Origin: Chaenocephalus aceratus
Taxonomy: Eukaryota; Chordata; Actinopteri; Perciformes; Channichthyidae
NCBI GenBank assembly: GCA_023974075.1
Contig: CM043793.1
Span: 3,482,001-3,546,000, forward strand
DNA length: 64,000 nt
Direction: 5' to 3'
This document shows positions 48,081 through 58,844 of the stretch, piece by piece; positions within the stretch are counted from its first letter, which is position 1; each line of letters starts with the position of its first letter. A model generated the notes under the pieces. The model was not told the origin of the DNA, did no database searches, and worked only from the letters and a program-made list of their open reading frames with translations. The position numbers and the translations under genes were made by a program.

Positions 48081-49382
48081 CAGGGCTCGAGCTTAAGGAC
48101 GTCCCGTCGTCCCGGGGCCGAAAGAAATAGTGTCGGGGAGGATAAAAAATAATTTTGGGACGAATTTGGGACGAGAGTTAAAATAAAAATATCCTGCTAA
48201 CTCTACTACAAACGGCGATGAAAATGAAACCGACTGCACGTTTTGTGTAGCACACAGTTATTAAACCTCCTTGTCAACATAAACACACACGCACAAAACA
48301 TTTAGCAACCCGCGAAATACACACACATGTAGCCACTGCTGTGCCGCTGGCTGTCAGCCAGCCGCCCAGCTGGCTGTGCCCGCGAATTCCTGGTCCGCAA
48401 ATTCGCGCTCTCTATGGTCTAGCCAGATTAATATAATATGGCTCCGGGTCTAGCTATGTACTGAGTGTGTGTATTTCGCGGGTTGAGTGATGTACAATGA
48501 CAATGGCATCCCGTGGAGGAATTCTGAAATGTTTTACCGTTACATCACAAAAACGCACAGCAGAACCAGACCCTGGAGCGCCGGCCTCTTTATTTACTTA
48601 CTCCTCTTCATCCCCTATGAGTAATAAGGCTGAGATGAGAACCCTCCATCGTATTTAGTCCTTAGCAATATGCTGCGCGTCTCCCCATGTAGGGATGGGT
48701 GCCGGGCCCCGGTATTAAATGGGCCCCGGGCCGGAATTATTAAAGACAGTGGTAACGTTAAGCTCCGACGTTATCAGACTTTTTATCGGTACAGGAGACA
48801 TTTAAAAAATATATGTCATATGTATTATTGCTACATACACATTATATCGCAGTTTTAGTTTCACCAACTCCGTTTCTAATATGCAATAAGACTAGAACAT
48901 GCGTCTATGATGTATTTTCGAGCTTTCCAATCCAGATGAGATCTCTCTGTCCCGTCTATGTGCGAGGGGGCGGGGCAGTTTGTAAAGGTCTCCTGACTGT
49001 GTTACAGACTGTCATCCTGGTTAGTGGTTACTCTGGGTTCTGTCTTCAGGACACAGTGTTGGATTTTTTTTGATAATTGGATGGGACTTGATTGGATTCA
49101 ATATTAGAGTAATTTTCTCGTTTGTGTGTTTGTTTAAATATATTTGGCCTTTGTTTATGTGATTGAATGATTTACTAAAATAAAAAGGTTGATGAATTAT
49201 CATCTAATGATTTGTATGATGTTTTATTTATGTTAAGGTCACTTTGAATGATTTTAACTAATGATAATGTAGAAAAAAATAAAAATAAAAATCGGGACGG
49301 TCCACATTAATTTCGGGACGGCTTGGATTGTATTTCGGGACGGTTCCGGGAGGATGGGGAAAAAAGTTAGTCGAGAGCCCTG
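48081..49382. mobile_element. hAT (CAGGGCTCGAG ends) nested in the Harbinger-like element
   Basis: Ends CAGGGCTCGAG / TCGAGAGCCCTG with an exact 8-bp duplication GTACTGAC (48073-48080, 49383-49390). Repeats gggacg motifs near both ends. No intact transposase; itself carries a fragment of another hAT. Confidence 0.9.
48690..48985 (+). mobile_element. Left-end fragment of the hAT family seen at 1,345
   Basis: TAGGGATGGGTGCCGGGCCC start and collinear similarity to 1,345-1,640 (cggtattaaa, gctccgacgttatc, gcgagggggcgg). The right part is missing. Confidence 0.85.
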
Positions 49383-51351
49383 GTACTGACAGCGCAGCGT
49401 CATACTTCCTGAATGAAAAGTGAACTTTAATACTAGTCAAAAATGAAGAAGTTAAACTTTAAACATCCATGATTTAAACACTTGATCCAGGATAAAAGCC
49501 ACAGAGCTGCACCTGCAAGGTGAATACAGCTGGCAAAAGAAAAAGTGTTTGAATGCGTATTAACAGGTTTATGACATCACTGCCCGTCTAAAACACGATC
49601 TGACTTCAATTACATTTGTCTCGAGTGTTTCGTCAACTTAATGTGTTGCTTAAAATAATCCTTCTGCATACAGTCTGTGACACTGTGAGTGTTGCACGGC
49701 CAGCTACGGCTCAGCTGACTCAGATCAGGAGATATATGATACATTATGAAGTGATATGCCGCGGACTGTACTTAATGTACTCTGATCCGGTTACTTATGT
49801 TGTGGCCGATATTTAAGTAAGCTTTCTTAACGCTAATGTTATAATAGTCAGATTGCTCTGAAGATGGGGGTGATATTCTATTAATGTTCACGTTCACACA
49901 GTCGGTGATTTTTGCCGGCCGTCTTTCCTGCGACGGCAGTTTTTCTGTATTTCCTTTCTCCTGTAATATGACTTGATCGCTTTAAACTCCGCACACTGAG
50001 CTCTGATTGGTCAGCAGGCGGTGCTTTCACTGAGTTGAGCTCTTAGCCTGCAACCTAACCTGGTCCCGACCAGGTTAGCTGCTTAGCATAAGTTACCATG
50101 GAGATCTAGCCTGCTAAAAAGAGAACCAGCTTCGGATGACCGGAAAGCTGGAGTTTTCCCTGAATTTAGCCGGCTAAGCGAAAATCCTGCTTCGCAGTAT
50201 ACCCCCCAGGTGATGCAGGCAGGCTGGACCAGAGAGTGAGAGACATAACTGGACTCCTCACAGCAGTGAACTTCAGCACAGGTACAAAGACTCTTTTTTC
50301 ATACTGTACAAAGAATCAAGAAAGATATTGGTTTAAAATTTATGAATGAAGTATTGACTTTAATACACTGATATACATTCCATTAAACAATACTAAATAC
50401 TAGATCACCTACACATCAGCTAAGTTGAGGGTTTATTCCATGCAAAAAGTTACATTTAGATATTTAGCAATATGACTTGTCAGCTTTCTAATTTAATGTA
50501 TTGAAGGCAAAGATATTTAACACATAGTGAGAACTGCTACTATTTATCTCTCAATATTGTCTGTAAAAAACGTGGTAAAAGTTATTCTTTCAGTGAGACA
50601 ACAGAGCAAGCTTCTACAGTTGCACTACGTTTTAATAACAGTTAAATATTATTTTGATAATAACATATATTTCAATGTTGATGAACTTCATACTGTTCAT
50701 TCATAATCTGATTGTCTTTGTAGCTCACTGTTAAAATAAAAGAAAAACATTACAATTACAAAATAATGTTATCTACAGCCCCTAAACACACAAACACACC
50801 GCTTTCATAAATAACACACTTGTTCTGCAATAATATGTTTTATGTTTCCTGTCATTTTTGTTAGCAAAGGACATGCCTGAAAGACACAACATGTTCTCCT
50901 TCTCTGAGGGTCAAGAAGAACATCCAAGAGCAACATTAAAAGCTGATGTTATGAGAGACCAGTACAGGACATTCACTAAGAAACTAGTTTTATTGTGAAA
51001 ACATAGTCAGCTGATCGAATGCAGCTATTTCCACATCTACACTCCATCCGCTGATTATTTCTATTCGCCTCACTTTATGAGCTTCACATCACTTGTGCCT
51101 TGTACCGCAGAGTTTGCAACGTCACAAATAAATGGGGCCATTATTCAGTCAGATGTGAATGTGTAATCTAACATTTTCAGTAAGAATAATGGACAAAAGG
51201 AGTGCAAATACAATTTATTGAAATGTGAACCAAAAGTTAATCAAACGTTTTAAATAAAAAGCACATATGGACAGAAGGTGTAAACCTATTAAATGTATAA
51301 GTAAACACATTTAGTCAAATAAAGTGACAGACTAGGCCTGTGCAGTTGGTA

Positions 51352-52068
51352 TCAGCTTTGCCCAGCATGGGCTCCTCCATCAGGCCTAGTCCTCCTCGCA
51401 GAGGAAAGACCCTCAGTCCTCTCCAAACCAACAGACAGGACGTCCATCACACGGAGGTTTCTCCCTGAAGTCTCTGCAGCCTTCTGGACACCACGCTGTC
51501 TCAATCCGTCCACACTGAATATGAGAGGGGAAAATGAAAATAATAAATGCTTTAGACAATAAGAAACATAAAGTTGACTGTTGAGTTGCTCAGTTTTTTT
51601 AGATTGTCAATACTATTACTGTATAACTAATATCTCAGGTTAAGAGGCACCTTCAAATAAAGATTGGTCTTTAAATACATGTTGTCTTTTGAATTGTTTG
51701 TCTAAAGTCAAGGATCTAGAACTGGTACTTAGTTTGAATAATACAGTCTGGTTATTATGCTGTTTGGAGGAGGCCTCACAGGTAAGAGCACTAACTAGCT
51801 ACCATCACATGTAACTTAGCTTGACTTAAATGTATAGTTAAGTGATATCAAAATATAAATAACTAATGTCATGCAAACATTAATATATGCTTGATTCCAG
51901 TGTTGAATTTAGCACAATTGCATACAAACGTTAAGGGGTTTTAAGATTCTGAAGTATTATGCTAAAAACTCAATAACTTAGATTATTATTTATAGTTTTG
52001 CTGAATAGTTTCAAGGCCGCTTACCTTAGAAACGTAAAATGCGACGGCAGCGTGCAGATGGGGAGCAT
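51352..52068 (-). CDS. Small spliced ORF of unknown function, right arm copy
   Basis: Exon 1 52,068-52,025, identical to the left arm; exon 2 51,514-51,352. Same 68-residue length. Eight base differences in exon 2, giving four residue changes (P/R, R/K, D/E, H/Q) and three silent codon changes; no indel. Confidence 0.35.
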
Positions 52069-52191
52069 GTTAGCTTAGCTTGGTAGCTTCAGCTAGCTCT
52101 GGAACTTCCAGCTATGTGGCAGCAGGTCCCGCCTCGGCTCCGCCTCTTTGCCCTTATTTGGAGCAGGCTGGAGAAGGCGGGAGTTGAACTC

Positions 52192-52300
52192 TGACGTCAC
52201 TGTTGAGCCGTTAGTGGCCGACTCCGCCTACTAAGGGCTTCACGGCAACTCTGCAGAATCCTATGGGTGACGTCACGGACCCTACGTCCATTTATATATA
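52192..52300 (-). promoter_or_regulatory. Putative TATA + double CRE promoter, right arm
   Basis: Mirror copy with both TGACGTCA boxes preserved (52,192-52,199 and 52,268-52,275) and the TATATAAA at the outer end. Directs transcription toward the palindrome centre. Confidence 0.45.
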
Positions 52301-54434
52301 CAGTCTATGATATCAACACGTAATGAATTAAGACCCCACGGTTTGATGATTGATAGGTGTGTGGGCTGTCTTTCATTTTGACACACAGAACAATGTTATA
52401 ATAAAAAGAGATACTGTATGTTAAATGGATATATCCGCCTTCTTTCATTTATCTTTCCATTCCCACAACAATATACATAAATAAATGGCATATTTTGGAC
52501 ATAGTTCGAATGGTGATTAATCATGATTAATTAATTTTTAAACTGTGATTAATCTGATTACATTTTTATAATCGTTTGACAGCCCTAGTTATAATATAAC
52601 ACATAAAAACAATAATGTACTCTTAATATTTTTTTCATCAAATATTATTTGAATATTTGAATAAAAATATGAAGAGTACATACTTTCATAGGGGGAAAGT
52701 AGAAGGTCTGTGATAGAAATATAGAATATAAAAAATCAAGAAGACACGATAAGTCATCTCTACAATAAAACGGTTTAGTGCAGAATGTACAAAGATATTA
52801 ATAGGAGGATGTGCAAAACAGAAAAACGAATTAACCTTTATTTAAACATTAAATAACAGATTAAGGTCTTTGGGGTTATCTATGTACAGATAAATATTAA
52901 GCCTGACAAAGTACTTATCGTCTAATATATTGCTTTCCTGCAATGTTAACTATGTTGAAGCACTTATTTTAACTGATATTATACATATGAATTATACTCT
53001 TATGTATGTAGATAGAATAAGAAATGTGCAGAATATGAATATGTTTAATGGTGGAGGTACACACATATTGATAGATGTCTTGTAATGCACTGTTGAGGAA
53101 CCTGTGACCCAAGTGTTTCATTCATTGCATAACTACACCGTAGTTGTGTATGATATGTCAATAAACCTTTGAAAATCTTGAAAGGGATGTGCAAAATAGC
53201 CATAATATACAGTCTTTAATTAACTATTAGTAGAGAATAACGAGTAATGAATATACTTTATTACTCGTTTCGATTCATGTCAATTGCAGATACATGTTTA
53301 GTCTTCTCAAGCACCAACTATCAAATATCTCTCCTGATTGTTGGCACTTGACAATCACCTTACCTGAATTTTACTCAGGTGTAACTAAAGTCTGATTTAA
53401 GGGTTGTTTATATTTCACATAATTAATCCGAATCTGCAAAGTAACTCAAATAAATGCAGTGGAGTAAAATACCAGGTTAACCTCTGAATTGTCGTGGAGT
53501 AGAATTACAAAGTAACAATGAGCTGTCATGTGGGTATATATTAATGCTGCGCATTATTGACACAAGCGATTTTCACCCATTTATTAATTATATGTTTTAC
53601 ATTTGATAACACCAATGTGTTTAATACTGGCAACTTCTAATTGTGGGAAAAACGAAAACGTTCAGTAGAGACGTCCCATAGAACATTTTGCGAAACACAA
53701 TAGCCAGCATGTGTAGTTCTGGGGGGGCGTTCGATTCCAGTTTTGGATAGTCTGGCGTGGTTTCGTTCCATTTCACACAGCTGTTTGACGCTCTGCGTAA
53801 CCTTACGGGACTGTAGTCCTAAACGATAGCTGGGGATTATGGGTAGTGTAGTGTCTTCGGCCATCCTAAACTCAGAAATGTTGACAATCGCAATGATGCT
53901 CGAAATGTCCCTTTATGGCCTACGTCTGTTTCCGGTTATTTTTATTTTGAAATTCAGTTCCTGACGGACGCCAAAAAAGCCCGAGATTATGGAATTAAAC
54001 CAATAAATAAAAGCAAGGATAATTGTGTGGTTATTGGTGAGTAAATACAGTGTGTTATTTTGAAAAGAATAACGAATTAGAAGGAAACAATATTTACAAA
54101 ATACAGATTTCCGTATTCTGAGGCTCTGAGCCCATTACTGTCGAGCCCATTTATTTTCCTCACAGACGGCAACAAAAGTCCGAAATTATACGATTTAAAA
54201 TAAAAGCAATAATTGTGGCTTGATATTGAGTAAGAGAACATGTTTTTATGAACCACACAGCTTCCAGTCTCCCAAGACCCGACCGGAGAAAAAGACGTGC
54301 TGCAGGCAGTAGAAATACATTGCTTTTAAAATCGTGCTGTGCAACACGAAAAAAGGGCAAATCGTGTTGGTGAACACGAATCAATAGATTAAAAAATCGT
54401 GTTGGTGAACACGAATGCCGTGAGACTGGGTTTG

Positions 54435-55261
54435 TCCCTTATGGGGACCAAAATGGAGGTCCCCATGAGGGGAATCATTAATTTTAGGGTGAAGACTTGG
54501 TTAGGTTAAGGGTTAGGGTCAGGCATGTGTTGGTTATGGTTAAGGTTAGGATAAGTCTCCAGGAAATGCATGTAAGTCAATGTAATGTCCCCTGAAGTGA
54601 TGTATACATGGTATGTGTGTGTGTGTTTGAACAATGACATCAGGTGGAACTCTTTCATAACCAATAAGTACACAGCAGTAAAATAACTACCTTTTGCAAT
54701 CTTTATTCAGCTAATGGAAAAATAAGTTCACAGATCAGTTTAGTCCACACAGGTAAATAAGGAGTTAATGACCTAATATCTGCTAATAAGCACAACAAAA
54801 TCGGCTACAAAAAACACATTATCTTGATACAAACAAAAGCATATTTTAAATGGACACAATGAATAATGCTGACTAAATAATATCACATAATTCAAAACAA
54901 CATGAGTGAGGACAGATATGTCCTGATGGTGAATAACATGGATCTCTACAGGTGAGATGTATACAAAAAGAAGCTCATATTAAGACCTGAGTTCTGCTGA
55001 TAGCTGCAAAACAAGATCATGTTTTGGTCATATTTTTTTAATCAAATTACAAACAACCTGTACAACATGGCTGGTTCCTTTGTAGAGTACAAATCTGTTT
55101 TAAAAAGACCAATTCCTTTTCTTGAAGCATGGTCTAAGCGAGTACAAAATTACCAAAACAAATAATTGAGAGATGTGTTGCACAATGCAAAGATTCACAT
55201 TTTTACAATATAAAAATATTATTTCCCCAGCTTGTAAGAATGTTCTGTTTTAAGAAATCCA
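54435..55261. other. Spacer after the island; dispersed-repeat remnant
   Basis: 54,435-54,640 resumes the element interrupted at 37,594 (tatggggaccaaaatggagg) and includes degenerate gttaggg-like runs. The remainder is AT-rich without genes. Confidence 0.5.
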
Positions 55262-55851
55262 ATGTGTGTCTCTTGGAGTTTGATCATTTGTAAGTGTGTG
55301 CAGATGAAGTCTCTTCATGATCACAAGACACTTCAAGACAAGACACTGGTACTTGCGTACCATGCTGCGAATGGATCTGGCCCTTCCTACATCCAGGACA
55401 TGGTTAAACCGTACACCCCAGCAGGTGCTCTACGCTCTGCATCAGCCAAACGACTCGCTGCACCCTCGCTGCGAGGGGGACCCAAGTTCCCATCAGCAAA
55501 AACACGTGGGTTTGCTATCCTGGCTCCAAAATGGTGGAATGATTTCCCCATTGACATCAGGAGAGCAGAAAGCTCACACACCTTCCGGCGCAGACTGAAA
55601 ACTCATCTCTTTCGACTCCACCTCGAGCGATAGAACTATTAACAAAGCACTGCTAACAGAGCACTTATACTAATAAAGGACTGGCTTATCTATAGCCAGT
55701 TGAGTAGCACTTAAAATGCTTGGCTCTATGAAACCTGATGTATTTTATGATTCTCTTTTCTTCAAGGTTGTGTCTTCCTGGTCGAATGTACTTATTGTAA
55801 GTCGCTTTGGATAAAAGCGTCAGCTAAATGCAATGTAATGTAATGTAATCA
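55262..55851 (+). mobile_element. LINE 3' end (L2-type) with fish LINE/SINE tail
   Basis: The ORF to 55,633 reads GPSYIQDMVKPYTPAGALRS, AKTRGFAILAPKWWNDFP and SHTFRRRLKTHLFRLHLE, the C-terminus of an L2-type ORF2. It is followed by gtaagtcgctttggataaaa and an (ATGTA)n-like end. A 5'-truncated insertion. Confidence 0.85.
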
Positions 55852-56019
55852 CACCCCTGTTTCTTTTCTATTTCAAAATATGGTCTAGGTTCCCATGCCA
55901 CATTCAGGGGCACCTGGCATGTCTATATCTGTTTATAGGACCATGCTAAATGCTAATCCATACTGTAACAGTAAGTGATGGTCATTAATAGGGAGGCTGT
56001 GGGTCCCCACTGTGTGTCC

Positions 56020-56160
56020 CCACTGCAGTCAGCATGTCTTTGTGTCCCTGAGCAAGACACTTCACCCCAGTTTGCTCCTGTGGGGATTGCCCACAGTATT
56101 GAATGTATGTAAGTTGCTTTGGATAAAAGTGTCTAACAAGGGACATGTAATGTAATTGGG
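56020..56160 (+). mobile_element. Second LINE/SINE tail fragment
   Basis: gagcaagacacttcacccca and gtaagttgctttggataaaa then aatgtaat: the same tail family as at 55,800, older. Confidence 0.7.
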
Positions 56161-56169
56161 TGGAGCAGT

Positions 56170-56330
56170 GATGACGAGTAAGTTAGCATCGCAAGAACTC
56201 CCTTGACAAAAAGCATGGGATTTTTCAATTTGATTTTGGAATATAGCAGAAAATAAGATCTGTGGCAAAGACACGTTTATGATACTTATACGTTTTGTTC
56301 AGCAGGATAATCTCGACATATTTACATCAC
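56170..56330. repeat. Diverged relative of the intron-10 foldback arm
   Basis: Shares agtaagttagcat, ttgacaaaa, aataagatctgtgg and acgttttgttc landmarks in order with 27,390-27,520. Confidence 0.55.
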
Positions 56331-57734
56331 TTTTATAATAGTTGAAGCACAAATGAAGAAAAATGGCTTAACCTGTTAAACCCCATCCCTGTTTTTCAGG
56401 TTTCAGGCTCGAAAATGACATTTCCAGAACAAATGACCATAACTAGACTTCTAAAAAGGGTTAAATTAATAATATTTTTTCTCAAAGTAATGATAAACCT
56501 GTGAGTTGGATGTAGAAAAGTCAGAATCAATATAGATGTTTTTTATTTTAAAGAAAATTCAGATTGAACATAGTAAAAAAAACTGTAAATTATAGTGCCC
56601 GTCCAAAAATTATTTTTTACTTGTAGTAAAAACTACCCTTGGATGATGGTAAGGTAGACTAAAAGCTTTAGGAATCCAAAGTACAACATATAATAAGTAC
56701 CCTGTATCAAGATTGATGCAAAACAAGTGACATTTGACCTTTTTAGAGAGGTTTAGCAAAAAAAACTCCACCTCTGAAGTGATTTGGGTGGAAATGGGCG
56801 TTTTTTGCCGTTTCTCTGGAACCCATTGGTCGATTTTGATGATTGACATCTCTTTTTAACCGTGAGAGCCAATAGAATCGAAGGGGAATATCCACATATG
56901 CACCAACGTTACCAAAAAAAAGTGGGGGCTATGCGCATGCAGTTTCCCCAAATCGAAAACCTATCTCGCTCTGAAATCTGAAAAAATAGGTTTCTTGCTG
57001 GTGGGATTATCAGAAATCATTTCAAAGTGACCACACTGGATTAACCTATGGATTAACTTCAGCGCGTTTTTAATCGTTTTTAATGCCATTGAAGGACAAC
57101 TTTTGACCAGACTACGACACAGGTAAGACATATTCTCGTTTGGCTACGTAGCCACGTGTTTTTGATGTCTGTTTTTTTAATGTTGTCACGAGTTCTTATC
57201 ATGGAGTGATGATATACATACCTATCGACTTCTGGTATTCTCACGATGCTAATCGATATGTTGGATGTGCAGTTACGATAAGTAATAAGGGTGTTATGAG
57301 TGAGTTTCTGTGCAAACGGCGTTAGCATTTTTTCGCTCGTGGCTAATTCAGAGGCGTCAAAAAAAAAAAGATCAGTTAGCTGAGTTTCTTCCCGTTACAT
57401 GGATATGAAGCATTCATAGTTTATTAAATATTAAGAAGCCCTCAGACGCTGTTTCCTGCGGGGGGCGGGTCGATGGGGTTCAACAGGTTAATGCTCTAAC
57501 CAAACTGCCGCTAAGCTAAAGGCGGCTAATCTTTAGCGTGACAGTGTGTCCTAGTCTCATTTAGTCACTTTTTAAATCTGCTGTTTCTAAGCCACGTAAA
57601 ACACGATGACTTTCACCAGTGGGGTGTTTAATGACGTATGTTATGTCGTAGAACAAATCATGAATATCTTGTAAGCTTGTAATAACCACAGAATTTATTT
57701 CAGGCCTCTAACTAAGAACGGAACACAAAAACAT
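56331..57734. other. Gene-free AT-rich stretch
   Basis: No gene recognised. Short open frames on the minus strand lack motifs. Confidence 0.5.
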
Positions 57735-58300
57735 TGTCTAATGTGGCTTTCACACCAGCGCTTTTCCCTTTCTAGCTCCGAGCGGGAGCTTTTCTGGTTC
57801 AGCTCCGGTTTCCCTTTTCTGCTCCCGCTCTGTTCACACCGCCCAGAGCTGCCGCTGCTGCGTCATGACGTCACCGTTTATGTGCCTGCTTCATAAAATC
57901 CAAACCGTGCGGAAATCCCTCACATCGACAACAACAACAATGGCCGATTGTATTGAAGCGCTGTTTGCTTTGGTTATCCTCTTACGAAACGAAATGGAAG
58001 GCATCGGACGACTTTACAAGGGACGACTTTACTTGGAACTTTACAAACATCACATGCGAAATGCAAGACTTCTTTGTGGTCTTCAGCATCAACGACGAAT
58101 CTGCCCCCGCCTCGACGTAAGAGAGACGTAAGCGACGCCGCCTCTTAGCTCCGAAGCTCTTGCCTCTAGACCGACAATGTTTTGGAGCTGGAAGTAAACC
58201 GGATTCCGGAGCTAAGAGGCGGCGCCTCTGCGGTGTGAACAGGAAAAACCGGTACTTTTCAGGCTCCAGCTCGGAACCCGGAGCTGCTAAAACTCATTTC
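57735..58300. mobile_element. DNA element with TTTCACACC ends
   Basis: Left ggctttcacaccagcgcttt, right ctgcggtgtgaacaggaaaa; interior repeats of ctccgagcgggagct type. Includes a short frame with MADCIEALFALVILL that may be the start of a lost transposase. Type uncertain. Confidence 0.5.
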
Positions 58301-58844
58301 CATGTTTAGCACTCATTCCTGCACTACTCTATAACACCATTGCTTTGAATCAAGATGAAAACATACAGTAGTGTGTCAGCCTGCACACTACAGACGCTTC
58401 AACACAGCATGAGAAAGTGTTTTTATGTGTCTGCATTTACCCTGTTATGTAGCTGCGTGTGTGTATTCAAATGTGAAAAAAACAAAACTTAAGGCTGCTG
58501 CTTAGCCTGTGGAGAAGAAGATGCTATGTGTTCCCCTGAGTGTTCTGTGCTGCTTAGCCCCGATAGATTTGATTCCCTGTCTTATGTAATATAATTTGTG
58601 GAACCAAATAAAGTATTCAGGTGTGTTGTGTGGTGTGTGTGTTGTGTGTGTTGTGTGTGTGTGTCACTGTGAACCTCCTAAATTCTGCTGATTCTCTTGG
58701 GCTTGCGACCCGGTGTAGCCCTCGCTGCTCCCTCTCTTCTGAGCGGAGCGAGTCAGAAGCCCCTCTGCCCTCCTCAACTCTAGCAACTGCGGCGTGTGGT
58801 CTGAGGCGGGGTGGGTGATCACCACTGAAGGGACAGACCTCCCT
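58301..58844. other. Region between the DNA element and the minus-strand gene end
   Basis: Contains a + strand AATAAA at about 58,606 followed by a GT-rich run (58,620-58,664); no + strand exon could be tied to it. 58,680-58,844 is the presumed 3' UTR of the minus-strand gene. No clear minus-strand polyadenylation signal was seen. Confidence 0.45.

Larger units (their letters stand above)
47860..50207. mobile_element. PIF/Harbinger-like element in the right palindrome arm
   Basis: Comparison with the uninterrupted left arm gives exact limits. Ends GGCCTATACTACGAA and (inverted) GGGGGGTATACTGCGAAGC; 3-bp duplication AGG (47857-47859, 50208-50210), as expected for PIF/Harbinger. No transposase inside; contains a hAT. 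Confidence 0.82.
46911..52298. repeat. Right arm of the palindrome (with insertion)
   Basis: Inverted copy of 43,595-46,620, interrupted by a Harbinger-like element at 47,860-50,207. The outer end tttatatatacagtctatga borders the hAT. The spacer between arms (about 46,621-46,910) includes aactgcagtgtgtggcactt, a motif familiar from dispersed fish repeats. Confidence 0.9.
38764..52587. mobile_element. hAT (TCAAAATTATCGCG family) enlarged by nested insertions
   Basis: Left end TAGTGCTGTCAAAATTATCG, right end AATCGTTTGACAGCCCTA, exact 8-bp duplication GTTATAAT (38756-38763, 52588-52595). The ends and subterminal parts match the intact copy at 5,045-6,782. About 12.8 kb of foreign sequence sits inside, entering near the poly-C at about 39,431-39,461 and leaving near 52,311. 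Confidence 0.9.
37595..54434. mobile_element. Outer foldback element of the nested island
   Basis: Left end CAACCCAGTCTCACGGCATT, right end AATGCCGTGAGACTGGGTTTG, flanked by TCCCTTA on both sides (7-bp duplication). The inverted arms match from about 37,595-38,110 to 54,434-53,890 and carry cgtgttcaccaacacga repeats. The arms meet again at the centre, where ttgtttttatgtgttataat is inverted as ataacacataaaaacaa. Everything between 38,764 and 52,587 is a later insertion. Confidence 0.82.
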
